A stretch of 64,000 nucleotides of DNA from Mesorhizobium tamadayense (GCF_003863365.1 NZ_RQXT01000016.1:1-64000); one strand, 5' to 3'; counted from the first letter of the stretch, positions 15,727 through 26,836 are shown. Numbers and translations: made by a program. The notes: generated by a model from the letters alone, not told the origin.

Positions 15727-18700
15727 TCACGCAGGTATCTTGACGACGACCTCGGTTTTCTCACCGGCCTTCGGCTCGAAAGACCCCGATTTTGTCTTCG
15801 AGCCATTGACTTCGAGCGCGATCGACTTGGCCTTTTTGTCGCGGATGACGCGAACCTTGATCTCGCCGTCGAACATCTTGAGCGTGGCGGCGTAGCCGTC
15901 CCAGTGACCGGGCAGCTTTGGCCTAAACGTGATCTGCTTGCCGCGCCGCTCGATGCCAAGAATTCCCTCGACCGCAGCTCGATATAGCCAGCCGGCGGAA
16001 CCGGTGTACCAAGTCCAGCCGCCGCGGCCGCCTTTTCCTTCGCCGGCGTAGATGTCGGCCGCCACCACGTAAGGCTCGACGCGGTAATGCTCGGCCGCCT
16101 TCTCGTCCGAGGCGTGGTTGACCGGGTTCAGCATCGAGAAGCAGCGATAGGCCTCGTCGACGCGTCCCATCTCTGCCAGCGCGATGACGAACCATGTGGC
16201 GGCATGCGTGTACTGGCCGCCATTCTCGCGCACGCCCGGCGGGTAGCTCTTGATGTAGCCGGGATCTTTCTGGCTGTGGGAGAAGGGCGGCGTGAACAGC
16301 TTGACGATCTTGAGCTCGTCGTCGACCAGCATCCTGGTCGCCTGCTCCATGGCCGTGGTCGAGCGCGCGGGATCCCCCTCGCCCGAGAGCACGCTCCAGG
16401 ACTGGGCGATGGAGTCGATCTTGCACTCATCGGAACTCTTCGAGCCGAGCGGCGCGCCGTCGTCGAAGCTGCCGCGCCGGTACCACTGGCCGTCCCAGGC
16501 CGTGCTCTCCAGCGCCCGCTTCAGCACGTCAGCGTGCTTGGTCCAGGCCTGCGCCCGCTTGCTGTCGCCCTGTCCCTTGGCGACGGGAGCGAAGTCGCCC
16601 AGCGTCTTCAGCAGGAACCAGCCCAGCCAGACGCTCTCGCCCTTGCCGCCCTCGCCGACACGGTTCATGCCGTCGTTCCAGTCGCCGCCCAGGATCAGCG
16701 GCAGGCCGGCCGGGCTGCTGCGCTTGATGGCTAGATCGAGCGCCCGCGCGCAGTGGTCGTAGAGCGAGGCGGTGGTCTTGGTGATCTCGGGCGTGAAGAA
16801 GGCGTCGTGCTCGCCCTCGCCGAGCTCCTGCCCGTCGATGAAGGGGATCTGCTCCTTGAGGATCGCGGTATCGCCCGTCACCTCGATGTAGCGGGCCGTC
16901 GCATGCGCCAGCCAGACTACGTCGTCCGAGATGATGGTGCGCACGCCGGCATCGGTGCGCGGCAGCCACCAGTGCTGAACGTCGCCCTCTGGGAACTGCC
17001 GGCGGGCGGCATTGAGGATCTGGTCGCGCGCCAGCTTCGGATCGTGCGCCAGCAGGGCCAGCGTGTCCTGCAACTGATCGCGGAAGCCGAAGGCGCCGCT
17101 CGCCTGGTAGAAGGCCGAGCGCGCGCGGATGCGGCAGGCGAGGCTCTGGTAGGGCAGCCAGTGGTTGACCATGGCGTTGAGCGCCGTGTCCGGCGTCTCG
17201 ACCTGGATGGTGTCGAGGAAGCCGCGCCAGACGCGCTCGTTGTCGGCCAGACGCTGGTCGAAATCCTTGCCGCGATGGATTTGCACCAGGGCGCTCGCCT
17301 CGGTGGCCGTGGCGGCGTCGCCGAGCAGCCAGATCAGCGTCACGTCGCCGCCGGCCGGGATGTCGATGTCGCTGGCGATCACCGTGCACGGATCGTCACC
17401 TGCCTCGACGCGGCCGGACAAGCCAACCCCGCCGAGCACGGCCTGCGGATATTCCGTGGTCCCGTGCCTGCCGATGAACTCGCTGCGGTCGGCGGTCACC
17501 GAATGCACAGGCGCCGTCGCGGCGAGGAAGGCCACCCGCTCGCCGAAATCGAGCCCATAAGGGTTCTGCGCCAGCATGGCGCCCGTCGCTGCGTCGCGAG
17601 ACGGCACAATGGTCGCCGCTGTCCTCGAGCGATGGCCGCCGAGCACCCACTCGGCATAGGCGTAGACGCGCAGCCTCGCCGGCGCCGAGCCGGTGTTCTG
17701 GATGCGCAGCCGGGTGATCTTGACCGGATCCACCGGGTCGACCACCTGCGTCAGGTCCATCGACAGCGGCCCGCGCTTCGAGCGGAAGGTGGAAAAACCC
17801 TGCCCGTGCCAGGTCTCGTAAATCATCGAGGGGTCGCGCACCACCGCCGCCATCGGCGAGAACGCCTTGCCGCTCAACTGATCGTAGATATAGAAGCCCT
17901 CGCCAGGCCGGTTCGACACCGGGTCGTTCGACCACGGCGTCAACTGGTAGTCGCGGCTGTTGCGGCTCCAGGTGAAGCCCGCGCCCTCCGACGAGACGTG
18001 GAAGCCGAAGGAGGCGTTGGAGATCACGTTGATCCAGGGCTGCGGCGTCGTGCGACGCCCGGTCAGCCGCGTCACATAGTGGCGGCCGTCGCCGTCGAAG
18101 CCGCCAAAGCCGTTCCAGAGGTTGAGGCCGGTGCCGTCGGCGGCGATATCGGCTCCTCCCCGGCTTGCCGGCGTCGGCTCAGGCAATGGCGGCAATGGCT
18201 GGCGGGTCGGAATGCCCTCCGCCTGCTGCAAGGCGTCACGGGCCTGCAATGCCGCCGTCTCGGCCCGCTCGAGCTGATCGAAGATGGTGCCATTGCGGGT
18301 GTGGAGCGCAACGCGCGCGACCGACAGCAAGGTCTTGTAGGTCGGCTCGTCCATCAGGTCGCGGCGCACGGCGAAGATGTGCTGGCGGGGTCCTAGCTCG
18401 CGCCCGCGCAGGCGGCTGTTCTCGCACAACGTCTCCACCGCGCGTTGCAGGTCCTGCACGTAGGAGGACGCCTGCTCGTTGACGACGACGAAGTCGATCA
18501 TCATACCGCGGGCGCGCATGTATTCCTGGAAGCGCAGCGCCTGGGCGACTATCTCGAGGTCGGCGACGTCGCCGATGCGCACCAGGAAGATCGGGAAATC
18601 GCCGGAGATGCTGGTCGGCCACAGGCTGGACTGGCGGCCGAGGCCGGAGGCGATTGATTCGGCCGGCAGGCGCAGGAACGGATCGGGATAGATCAGGTAG

Positions 18701-21700
18701 CGCGCCAGCTTCTGCACGTTGGCGGCATCGGTCAGGCTGAGGCCGAGATGGCGGGTCTGAACCTGGCTGCGCGTCCAGGCGAGCATCGCCTGACGGGCGA
18801 AGCTCTCCTGATGGTCGAGGCGGGCCATCGCGTCGTCGAGCTCGCCGCGATTGGCGCCGACGACGGTCCAGAAGGTCAGCGAGATCTTCTTGTTCGCCGG
18901 CACGCGCACCTGGCGGCGGAGCGCCGCCACAGGGTCGAGCGTGAAGCCGTGGCCGCCGCCGAGCCTGACACCGGGATCGAAGGCTACGGCATCCGCAATG
19001 GTGCGGCCGCGACCGATGAAGGCGCGCCGGTCGGTCTCGGCCTCCGCGTCACGCGACGGACCCGACGGATCGGTGACGAAATGCACCATGGTGAGGTCGG
19101 GCTCGTTCTTGTCGCGCTTGCGTCTGGTGGCGAAGATGGCGCCGTTGTTGGCAGCGATCTCGGTCTCGACGAACATCTTCGAGAAGGCCGGGTGCGCATT
19201 GTCCGAGGCCTCGTTGCCCAGCACCAGCTCGGCGAAGGAGGTCACCTCGATATGCCGGTCGGTGGCGCCGTCATTGTAGAGCGTGATGCGGCGGCCCTCG
19301 CCATTGCCTTCCGAAATCACGATGCACTCGACTTCCGAACGCAGCGAGCCGACCGACTTGGTGAAGCTCGCCTTGTCGTCGGAAAACAGCGTCTGCACGC
19401 GCTCGTTCTCGGCCCGCTTCGGCTCGCCGGTCGCCGACCACCAGTCGCCGGTCGCGGTGTCGCGCAGGAAGATGTAGGAGCCCAGGCGGTCCTCGCTCGG
19501 GTCCGGCTGCCAACGGGTGACGGCGAGCTCGCCGAAGCGGCTGTAGCCGGAGCCGGTAGCGGTGACCATGACCGAGTAACGGCCATTCGACATGACATTG
19601 GTCGCGCGCAGCCCCCTGATCGGATCGAGTATGATGCGGGTGTCAGGGCTCTCGGTCTCGGTCTCGTCCTTGGAGCGCTCGTCGGCCTCGGTCCTGACGG
19701 TAGCGGTCGGAATGTCGCGCGGCGCCTTCTCTTGCAGCAGGAGTTCCGCCGACTCGATCACCGGATCGCTGTGGAAGCGCTCGCGCAGCCGGCCCTCGAA
19801 GATGGCGTCCGCCACGGCGGCGATCGACATGCCGGAATGGTGCGCCATGTAGTTCTGGACGACGGCGTGATCTGTGCCCTCCGGCACGCGCTGCGGCGTG
19901 AAATCGACGGCGTCGTAGAAGCCGTGGCGGCCGAGCGCGCCGATCGAGCGCAGCCGCATCAGGTTCTGCACCGCTTCGCGCGGGTTGAACTGTGCCGCAA
20001 GGATCGTCGCGTAAGGCGCGATCACGGTGTTCTGGCCAAGGCCGCGCTTCAGGCCGAGACCGGGCACGCCGAAATTGGTGTATTGGTAGGTGAGCTCGCG
20101 GTCGCGGGCATTATAGGCCGCTTCCGAGATGCCCCAGGGCACGTTCTTGGAGCGCGCGTACTGGATCTGGCGCTTGATGATAAGCTTGCTGGTCTGGTTG
20201 AGGATGGAGCCCTGCGGCTCCTTCATCACCAGCGGCGGCATCAGGTACTCGAACATCGAGCCCGACCAGGACATCAGCGAGCCCTTGAAGCCGATCTCGA
20301 CGATCGGCCGACCAAGCCGGAACCAGTGCTCCGTCGGCAGGTCGCCCTTGGCGATGGCGAACAGGCTGGTCAGCCGCGCCTCGGAAGCGAGCAGGTCGTA
20401 GCAGCTCTCGTCGAGCTGGTGCTCCTCGACACGGTAGCCGATCGACAGAAGTTTGCGCTCCTGCCGCATCAGGAAGGAGAAATCCATCTCGAAGGCATAG
20501 CGGCGGCAGCGCCCGCGCAGCGCGAGCAGCTTGGTGCGGAGCGCAGTGACGGCGCTTTCGTCATTGTGCGAATCGTGCACATGCGCCTCGCAGGTCGCCT
20601 CCAGCCTAGCCGCCCAGTCGGCGATGACGTCGCTCTTCGGCGACGCCGCCTCGACGTGAATGGCAGTGGCGAGCTTGCGGATCTCACCGGCGAGCACCGC
20701 GAGGTTGATGGTACGGATCGAGGCCATCTCGGGCTGTGCCTTAATGGTCATCACCGCGCGGCGCATGCCGTCAAGGCGGTCGGCGAGACGCTGGCGCAGC
20801 GGCCGCAATTGCCGGCGGTCGTCTGGCAGTTCCTCCAGGCTCTCGTCGAGGATGGTGACGGTGTCGAGGATGCCTTCGAAATCACCCTGCAGGTGGACGG
20901 AAGGCGCCTCGGCCCACTCGGAGCAGGCCGCGGCCACCGCGACCAGATGGCCGGCGAGATTGCCGCTGTCGACCGCCGAGATATAGAGCGGGTAGAGCGG
21001 CTTCAGCGTCGTCGTGTCGTACCAGTTGTAGAGATGACCGCGGTCGCGCGGCATGTTCTCGATGGTCGTCATCGTGGCGTCGAGGCGGGTGATGGCGTCC
21101 GACAGGCTGATCCAGCCGAAGTCGCGCGCCGACACCACCGAGAGCAGATAGACGCCGATGTTGGTCGGCGAGGTGCGCGGCGCCACCACCGGCGCCGGGC
21201 TTTCCTGGAAATTGTCGGGCGGCAGATGGTGATGCTCGGCCGTCACGAAGGTTTCGAAATAGTGCCAGGTGCGCCGCGCCACGGTACGCAGCGCATGGAT
21301 GTCGGCGGCGGAGATGCGCAGCCTGTCCTCGGTCTCGGCCGAACGGCTGATCCAGCAGGCGACCGCCGGCGAGCCGATCCAGAAAATCGCGAAGAAGAAG
21401 GCGACGAAGGCGCCGGTGGAATCGGCGAGCACCGGAACGGCGAGGCCGACGACGCCGATGATCACGGCGCCATACATCATGCTGTAATAGGCGCCGAGAT
21501 CGCTGCCGCCGCTCTTGTGCGCCTGCGAGGCGGTGCGCCACTCGAGAAGGTTCTGGCGGCTGACAAAAAGCCGGTAAAGCGTGCGGATGATGGCATCGCC
21601 CATCATCCAGGCGAGATGCGCCATCAGCAGCACCTTCAGCGCCACCAGCGCGGTGCCAAACACGGTGTCGCGCGCAAGCGCCGAGAAATGGCCGCGCGGC

Positions 21701-24306
21701 GTCTGGTCGCCGCTCTTCGGCAGGATGCCGTTGACGATGTCGAAGGTCGGCGCCATGAACAGGCTGAGGATCAACAGTGCCTGCCACTGCGCGGCCTGCG
21801 TGAAGGGCAGCAGCGTCCAGCCGGCGATACAGGCCATCACCCAGAAGATCGGAGTCAGCGAGCGTCGCAGGTTGTCGACCATCTTCCAGCGCGACAACGC
21901 CGGAACGCCCGAGCGCGGATCGAACATAAAGCCAAGCAATTGCCAGTCGCCGCGCGCCCAGCGGTGATGGCGCGAGGCATCGACCGAGTAGCGGGTCGGA
22001 TAGTCCTCGACCAGCTCGACATCGGTGACAAGTGCTGCGCGCGCCAAGGCGCCTTCGAGCAAATCGTGGCTGAGGATGGTGTTTTCCTCGATGCGGTTCT
22101 TCAGCGCCGCCTCGAAGGCATCGACATGATAGAGGCCCTTGCCGGTGAATGAGCCATCGCCGAAGACATCCTGATAGACGTCGGAGACGGCGAAGACGTA
22201 CGGGTCGAGGCCGCGATTGGCCGAGAAGACGCGCTGGAAGAACGAGGCATCGTCGCCGCTGGTGAGCGATGCGGTGATGCGCGGCTGCAGGATGGTGTAG
22301 CCGGCGGTCACGACGCGCTTCGGCTGATCGAAATGCGGGCGGTTCAGCGGATGCGCGAGCTTGCCGACCAGGCTCGATACGGCGTCGCGCGTGGTGCGCG
22401 TGTCGGCGTCGAGCGTCATCACATAGGTGACTTTTTCCGGCAGCGGCACATCGAGCGGCAGGAAGGTGGTGTCGCTGTCGCCGCGTAGCAGGAGATTGAG
22501 CTCGTGCAGCTTGCCGCGCTTGCGCTCCCATCCCATCCAGCAGCCCTGCGCCTGATTGTAGAGCCGTCGCCGGTGCAGGAGATAGAAGCGCGGTGCGCCT
22601 TCTGACGGATAGCGGACGTTCAATCTGGCGATCTCGTCGCGGGCATATTGCAGGATCTCGATGTCGGCAGCATCGATCTCGGTCGTGGAATCCGGCCAGT
22701 CCGACAGCAGCCCGAAATGGATCTCTTCTGCGGTGTTGGCGAGATGATGCACCTCGATGTTGCGGATATTTTCCTCGACATCGTCGCGCGACCCGATCAG
22801 CGAGGGCACCACGACCAGCGTGCGCGCTTCGGCGGGGATGCCGTGCTTGTAGTCGTAGCCGACGAGGCGTGTCGGCTTGAGGAAGAGCGCCATGACGGTG
22901 TTGAAGAACGCCAATGCGCCTTCGCTCGCCGGCACCGCGAACAGAGCCAGCATCAGCGTGATCGACTCCGTCGAAAGGCCGAGATTGGCAAGCGCATTGC
23001 CGGACAGCACAAGCAGGAGCACCGTCAGCAGGAAGACCGGCACGACGATACCCAGCCAGCCGGTAGCGGCAAAGGCGCGCTTGGATGTCACATAGAAGGG
23101 AGCCCGGTAGCCGATCGCCTGTTCCAGCTCCGGCCGGCGTGGCCCGACCAGGAAGAAGCCGACATCGGTATGCACGTCAGGGTCGGCCGTTTCCGGCACG
23201 CCAGATGCGTCGGTGACGCCCGGAACATGGCCGGCAAGCTCGATCGCTTTTTCGGCGACGCGGAATTCGGAAAGCTCGGAGCGGCGCGCGAGCTGCTCGA
23301 TCGCGGTGCGGTACTGGTCGCGCGAGAAGAAATCGAGCGCGGCGAAATCGGTCTTCTCGCGCAGCAGCGTGTCGATACGGCTGACGCCCTCGAACCAGAC
23401 CGTCCAGTCGACGTCGTTGATGAGGCGCAGGCCGCGGATGATGTTGCCGGTAGTGACATTGCCGCTGGACAGCGTCTGATGCTCGGAGATGATGATCTCC
23501 TCGGCGTCGGAGCCGGTCTTCTCGAGCTCGCCCTCCAGCCATTCCAGCGCCCGGCCTGCGTTCTGCGAGCCGTCGCGCAGGCGATAGAGGAGCTGGGTGG
23601 CGAAAGTCGTGTCCTGCGCATGCGCGGCGTAGGTCGACAGGATCCTGGTTCGATCGGCGTTGTCATCGGTCGCGAGCACGCGATCGGCGACCTCGTTGGC
23701 GATCTGGCGCATCTGCCTGGTGCGGTTGACGCGCACCGCGATGCGGCGAAGGTTTTCGATCAGCACAAAGCGCAGCAGCGACGGCAGCGCCCAAAGCTCG
23801 CCGATCTTCAGCGGCTCGACCGACTGGAAGCCCTCGACGATCGCCTTGAACATGGTCGCCGAGACCGCACTGTCGGAATGCTCGACATAGCTCCAGGCAA
23901 CGACGAAGGCGCGCGGCAACACGTTGCCGTCTGCAAGCTTGAGCGTCGGCAACTGGCGGTAGAAACGGCGCGGCAGGTCGCGCTTGACCTGGAAGATGGT
24001 CTCCTCGACCAGATAGTTGTTGTCGAGCAGCCATTGCGCGGCGGGCGTGATCGTCTCGCCCCTGGCCTGCGCGGCATTGGTCGAACGGTAGACTTCGAGA
24101 ATCTTCTTGGCGCTGTCGCGGATGCGGGCCTGGAACTCGAACGGCGCCAGGCCGAACAGTTCCCTGACGTCGCCCTCGGCAAGCGCGGCACCCAGCGTGC
24201 GCAGCCGCTCTTCGGGCAGAAAATTGGAACGTATCGGAGCTTCCGTGACATTCGGGAAGCTGGCGCTCGTCTGTTCGATCTTAGTGAGGTTCGTCTGAAT
24301 GTTCAT
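15727..24306 (-). CDS. ndvB: Cyclic beta-1,2-glucan synthase NdvB/ChvB/Cgs
   Basis: 2859 residues, the full length expected for this giant inner-membrane enzyme (Rhizobium and Brucella homologues are around 2830-2870). Multiple transmembrane helices lie near 410-480 and 810-1000. The family-84 glycosyltransferase core has a DADTRTT motif near 630 and a HHRWARGDWQLL motif near 783-795, which correspond to the UDP-glucose-binding D/DxD and Q/RxxRW signatures. The C-terminal third is a GH94-type glucan phosphorylase domain with the catalytic-Asp region GGDWNDGMN near 2538-2546, which controls chain length. It polymerises UDP-glucose into cyclic beta-1,2-glucans, which NdvA exports. No frameshift is seen. 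Confidence 0.97.
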   Translation of the reverse strand: MNIQTNLTKIEQTSASFPNVTEAPIRSNFLPEERLRTLGAALAEGDVRELFGLAPFEFQARIRDSAKKILEVYRSTNAAQARGETITPAAQWLLDNNYLVEETIFQVKRDLPRRFYRQLPTLKLADGNVLPRAFVVAWSYVEHSDSAVSATMFKAIVEGFQSVEPLKIGELWALPSLLRFVLIENLRRIAVRVNRTRQMRQIANEVADRVLATDDNADRTRILSTYAAHAQDTTFATQLLYRLRDGSQNAGRALEWLEGELEKTGSDAEEIIISEHQTLSSGNVTTGNIIRGLRLINDVDWTVWFEGVSRIDTLLREKTDFAALDFFSRDQYRTAIEQLARRSELSEFRVAEKAIELAGHVPGVTDASGVPETADPDVHTDVGFFLVGPRRPELEQAIGYRAPFYVTSKRAFAATGWLGIVVPVFLLTVLLLVLSGNALANLGLSTESITLMLALFAVPASEGALAFFNTVMALFLKPTRLVGYDYKHGIPAEARTLVVVPSLIGSRDDVEENIRNIEVHHLANTAEEIHFGLLSDWPDSTTEIDAADIEILQYARDEIARLNVRYPSEGAPRFYLLHRRRLYNQAQGCWMGWERKRGKLHELNLLLRGDSDTTFLPLDVPLPEKVTYVMTLDADTRTTRDAVSSLVGKLAHPLNRPHFDQPKRVVTAGYTILQPRITASLTSGDDASFFQRVFSANRGLDPYVFAVSDVYQDVFGDGSFTGKGLYHVDAFEAALKNRIEENTILSHDLLEGALARAALVTDVELVEDYPTRYSVDASRHHRWARGDWQLLGFMFDPRSGVPALSRWKMVDNLRRSLTPIFWVMACIAGWTLLPFTQAAQWQALLILSLFMAPTFDIVNGILPKSGDQTPRGHFSALARDTVFGTALVALKVLLMAHLAWMMGDAIIRTLYRLFVSRQNLLEWRTASQAHKSGGSDLGAYYSMMYGAVIIGVVGLAVPVLADSTGAFVAFFFAIFWIGSPAVACWISRSAETEDRLRISAADIHALRTVARRTWHYFETFVTAEHHHLPPDNFQESPAPVVAPRTSPTNIGVYLLSVVSARDFGWISLSDAITRLDATMTTIENMPRDRGHLYNWYDTTTLKPLYPLYISAVDSGNLAGHLVAVAAACSEWAEAPSVHLQGDFEGILDTVTILDESLEELPDDRRQLRPLRQRLADRLDGMRRAVMTIKAQPEMASIRTINLAVLAGEIRKLATAIHVEAASPKSDVIADWAARLEATCEAHVHDSHNDESAVTALRTKLLALRGRCRRYAFEMDFSFLMRQERKLLSIGYRVEEHQLDESCYDLLASEARLTSLFAIAKGDLPTEHWFRLGRPIVEIGFKGSLMSWSGSMFEYLMPPLVMKEPQGSILNQTSKLIIKRQIQYARSKNVPWGISEAAYNARDRELTYQYTNFGVPGLGLKRGLGQNTVIAPYATILAAQFNPREAVQNLMRLRSIGALGRHGFYDAVDFTPQRVPEGTDHAVVQNYMAHHSGMSIAAVADAIFEGRLRERFHSDPVIESAELLLQEKAPRDIPTATVRTEADERSKDETETESPDTRIILDPIRGLRATNVMSNGRYSVMVTATGSGYSRFGELAVTRWQPDPSEDRLGSYIFLRDTATGDWWSATGEPKRAENERVQTLFSDDKASFTKSVGSLRSEVECIVISEGNGEGRRITLYNDGATDRHIEVTSFAELVLGNEASDNAHPAFSKMFVETEIAANNGAIFATRRKRDKNEPDLTMVHFVTDPSGPSRDAEAETDRRAFIGRGRTIADAVAFDPGVRLGGGHGFTLDPVAALRRQVRVPANKKISLTFWTVVGANRGELDDAMARLDHQESFARQAMLAWTRSQVQTRHLGLSLTDAANVQKLARYLIYPDPFLRLPAESIASGLGRQSSLWPTSISGDFPIFLVRIGDVADLEIVAQALRFQEYMRARGMMIDFVVVNEQASSYVQDLQRAVETLCENSRLRGRELGPRQHIFAVRRDLMDEPTYKTLLSVARVALHTRNGTIFDQLERAETAALQARDALQQAEGIPTRQPLPPLPEPTPASRGGADIAADGTGLNLWNGFGGFDGDGRHYVTRLTGRRTTPQPWINVISNASFGFHVSSEGAGFTWSRNSRDYQLTPWSNDPVSNRPGEGFYIYDQLSGKAFSPMAAVVRDPSMIYETWHGQGFSTFRSKRGPLSMDLTQVVDPVDPVKITRLRIQNTGSAPARLRVYAYAEWVLGGHRSRTAATIVPSRDAATGAMLAQNPYGLDFGERVAFLAATAPVHSVTADRSEFIGRHGTTEYPQAVLGGVGLSGRVEAGDDPCTVIASDIDIPAGGDVTLIWLLGDAATATEASALVQIHRGKDFDQRLADNERVWRGFLDTIQVETPDTALNAMVNHWLPYQSLACRIRARSAFYQASGAFGFRDQLQDTLALLAHDPKLARDQILNAARRQFPEGDVQHWWLPRTDAGVRTIISDDVVWLAHATARYIEVTGDTAILKEQIPFIDGQELGEGEHDAFFTPEITKTTASLYDHCARALDLAIKRSSPAGLPLILGGDWNDGMNRVGEGGKGESVWLGWFLLKTLGDFAPVAKGQGDSKRAQAWTKHADVLKRALESTAWDGQWYRRGSFDDGAPLGSKSSDECKIDSIAQSWSVLSGEGDPARSTTAMEQATRMLVDDELKIVKLFTPPFSHSQKDPGYIKSYPPGVRENGGQYTHAATWFVIALAEMGRVDEAYRCFSMLNPVNHASDEKAAEHYRVEPYVVAADIYAGEGKGGRGGWTWYTGSAGWLYRAAVEGILGIERRGKQITFRPKLPGHWDGYAATLKMFDGEIKVRVIRDKKAKSIALEVNGSKTKSGSFEPKAGEKTEVVVKIPA

Positions 24307-24373
24307 TGAGAATTCCGTAAAGCGGGGCGCAATGCGGCGTCACCGCCACGGCAATGGCCCTAAAACCGGTTCA

Positions 24374-24391
24374 AATGCAATTGGTTGCATT
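24374..24391. promoter_or_regulatory. Perfect palindrome in the ndvB upstream region
   Basis: AATGCAA-TTGG-TTGCATT is a perfect 7-4-7 inverted repeat located 68 bp upstream of the ndvB start. Its size and AT content suit a repressor or activator operator. No named regulator is implied. Confidence 0.45.
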
Positions 24392-24424
24392 GCGGGTTTG
24401 GCCGAAAGTTTATTCGCTCCATGA

Positions 24425-24466
24425 CAGGGGCGTACCCTTTCGACAACTCAAGGGCGAACGCCCCTG
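24425..24466 (-). other. Leader hairpin upstream of ndvB
   Basis: An imperfect long inverted repeat, with arms around GGGGCGTACCCTTT and AAGGGCGAACGCCCC, lies about 120-160 bp upstream of the ndvB start. There is no T-run on either strand, so a terminator for hutD is unlikely. It could be a structured 5' leader of ndvB or part of a small RNA. Confidence in any function is low. Confidence 0.35.
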
Positions 24467-24573
24467 CTTCCCGCCCCGGGTTCGATCAGGGAAAGGATTC
24501 AGGCTTTTTCGTGATACATGCAAGGGGCCGGGCGATATTTCGCCCGCGCCGCGATCATGTTTGGCAACAGCCG

Positions 24574-25161
24574 TTAATCGTTGGCGGCGACTGCGTGCAG
24601 ACGGATCACAAAAAGCAGCCCCTGCCCTTCAGCCTGCAGTCGCAATTTCGGGCCGGTCCGGTCGCACAGAAGCGTGTCGAACGGGCCGAGGCGCGAGACA
24701 TTGTCGGCGAAGACTTTCACACCGCCACCGACCGGGAGAATGAGCGTGGTGCCGGCACTCCGCTCAATCCGCACTTCGCCCCAGAGCGACAGACGCTCGA
24801 CCGTGTGGGTCATGCGACCCCGGCGGGTCATGACGTTGAGATCGGTGATCGGGCCGCCGATCAGGGTGGCGCCGGTCGGCACGTCACCCGGAAAGGACAA
24901 CGGCGCCGAGGCCGCCGTCAGCCGCGTCGGAGGCCGGCCGGCGATGTCGAGCACGATGCCCTCGCCTTCCAGCACCGACAGCGTGCGGTCGATGCCGGCA
25001 AAGCCGGAGAAAGGCCCGCTCGTTTCGACGCGGGCCATCGAGATGCGCCAGTCGAAATCGTCGAGACCGGCGCCGTGAGGCGAAACGGCGATCTCTGTCG
25101 TCGTGCCGCCGCCATTCTTCCAAGGCATGACGCGGTAGCCGGCGGCCCGAAGGATGCGCAT
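24574..25161 (-). CDS. hutD: HutD family protein
   Basis: 195 residues, matching the HutD/Ves cupin family: the N-terminal PWKNGGGTTTEIAVSP signature, WRISMARVETSGPFS, and a bicupin-like beta pattern to the end. HutD is a conserved hut accessory. In Pseudomonas it limits hut expression, perhaps by binding urocanate or formylglutamate-type intermediates. It is the last gene of the leftward hut operon, 4 bp after hutU. Confidence 0.92.
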   Translation of the reverse strand: MRILRAAGYRVMPWKNGGGTTTEIAVSPHGAGLDDFDWRISMARVETSGPFSGFAGIDRTLSVLEGEGIVLDIAGRPPTRLTAASAPLSFPGDVPTGATLIGGPITDLNVMTRRGRMTHTVERLSLWGEVRIERSAGTTLILPVGGGVKVFADNVSRLGPFDTLLCDRTGPKLRLQAEGQGLLFVIRLHAVAAND

Positions 25162-25165
25162 CGCT

Positions 25166-26836
25166 TCAGCCCAGTATGCCCGGCAGGTTCAGCTGGTGTT
25201 CCCTGGCGCATTCGATAGCGATCTCGTAGCCGGCATCGGCATGGCGCATGACGCCGGTCGCCGGGTCGTTCCACAACACCCGTTCGAGCCGCTTGGCCGC
25301 ATCCGGCGTGCCGTCGGCGACGATGACCATGCCGGCGTGCTGCGAAAACCCCATGCCGACGCCGCCGCCATGGTGCAGCGACACCCAGGTGGCGCCGGAC
25401 GCGGTGTTGAGCAGCGCGTTGAGCAGCGGCCAATCGGAGACGGCGTCGGAGCCGTCCTTCATGGCTTCGGTCTCGCGGTTCGGCGAAGCGACCGAGCCCG
25501 AATCGAGATGATCGCGGCCGATGACGACGGGCGCCTTGAGCTCGCCCCTGGCCACCATCTCGTTGAAGGCAAGGCCGAGACGATGGCGGTCGCCGAGGCC
25601 GACCCAGCAGATGCGCGCCGGCAACCCTTGAAAGGAGATGCGCTTGCGCGCCATGTCGAGCCAGTTGTGCAGATGGGTGTTGCCGGGAGTGAGCTCGCGC
25701 ACTTTGGCGTCGGTCCTGTAGATGTCCTCCGGATCGCCCGACAGCGCCGCCCAGCGGAACGGACCGATGCCGCGGCAAAACAGCGGACGGATATAGGCCG
25801 GCACGAAGCCCGGGAAGGCGAAGGCGTTCTCGAAACCTTCGTCCTTGGCGACCTGGCGGATGTTGTTGCCATAGTCGAGCGTCGGCACGCCGGCATTCCA
25901 GAACGCCACCATCGCCTCGACATGCTCGCGCATCGACGCGCGGGCCGCCTTCTCCACCGCCTTCGGATCGGAGGTGCGCTTCTCGCGCCATTCGGCCATG
26001 GTCCAGCCCTTGGGCAGGTAGCCGTTGATCGGATCGTGCGCCGATGTCTGGTCGGTGAGGATATCGGGGCGGATGCCGCGCCTGAACATCTCCGGCACGA
26101 TCTCGGCGGCGTTGCCGAGCAGGCCGACCGATTTCGCCTCGCCGGCCTTGGTCCAGCGCGAGATCATTTCCATCGCCTCGTCGAGCGTCTCCGCTTTCTC
26201 GTCGAGGTACCGGGTGCGCAGGCGGAAATCGATCGAGTCCGGATTGCATTCGATGGCGAGGCAAGAGGCGCCGGCCATGACGGCGGCCAGAGGCTGGGCC
26301 CCGCCCATGCCGCCGAGGCCGGCGGTCAGGATCCACTTGCCCTTCAGATTGCCGTCATAATGCTGGCGGCCGGCCTCGACGAAGGTCTCGTAGGTGCCCT
26401 GAACGATGCCTTGGGTGCCGATATAGATCCAGGAGCCGGCCGTCATCTGGCCGTACATCATCAGGCCTTTCCTATCGAGCTCGTTGAACTTCTCCCAGTT
26501 CGCCCAATGCGGCACGATGTTGGAGTTGGCGATCAGCACGCGCGGCGCATCCTTATGCGTGCGGAAGACGCCGACCGGCTTGCCGGACTGCACCAGCAAC
26601 GTCTCATCCTCGCCCAGCGTCTTCAACGCAGCGACGATGCGGTCGAAATCATTCCAGGTGCGCGCCGCACGGCCGATGCCGCCATAGACGACCAGCTCGT
26701 TCGGGTTCTCGGCGACCTCCGGGTCGAGGTTGTTCATCAGCATGCGCAGCGGCGCCTCGGTCGTCCAATAGCGGGCGTTCAACTTGTCGCCGCGGGGGCT
26801 GCGCACTTCGCGGATGTTGTGGCGGGGATCGGTCAT
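25166..26836 (-). CDS. hutU: Urocanate hydratase HutU
   Basis: 556 residues, the usual length. The N-terminus [20 protein letters not shown], the NAD-binding glycine-rich [10 protein letters not shown] near 175-185, and a long [21 protein letters not shown] segment near 500-520 are diagnostic. The cytosolic enzyme uses tightly bound NAD+ to hydrate urocanate to 4-imidazolone-5-propionate, step two of histidine breakdown. It lies between hutG and hutD, with a 37-bp gap after hutG. Confidence 0.97.
   Translation of the reverse strand: MTDPRHNIREVRSPRGDKLNARYWTTEAPLRMLMNNLDPEVAENPNELVVYGGIGRAARTWNDFDRIVAALKTLGEDETLLVQSGKPVGVFRTHKDAPRVLIANSNIVPHWANWEKFNELDRKGLMMYGQMTAGSWIYIGTQGIVQGTYETFVEAGRQHYDGNLKGKWILTAGLGGMGGAQPLAAVMAGASCLAIECNPDSIDFRLRTRYLDEKAETLDEAMEMISRWTKAGEAKSVGLLGNAAEIVPEMFRRGIRPDILTDQTSAHDPINGYLPKGWTMAEWREKRTSDPKAVEKAARASMREHVEAMVAFWNAGVPTLDYGNNIRQVAKDEGFENAFAFPGFVPAYIRPLFCRGIGPFRWAALSGDPEDIYRTDAKVRELTPGNTHLHNWLDMARKRISFQGLPARICWVGLGDRHRLGLAFNEMVARGELKAPVVIGRDHLDSGSVASPNRETEAMKDGSDAVSDWPLLNALLNTASGATWVSLHHGGGVGMGFSQHAGMVIVADGTPDAAKRLERVLWNDPATGVMRHADAGYEIAIECAREHQLNLPGILG

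Noticed and set aside
18748..22152. 1134-residue open frame on the + strand inside ndvB
   Set aside because: It is a mirror frame of the GC-rich ndvB gene, with low-complexity Arg/Ala/Gly composition and no recognisable domain. ndvB itself is continuous with clear motifs.
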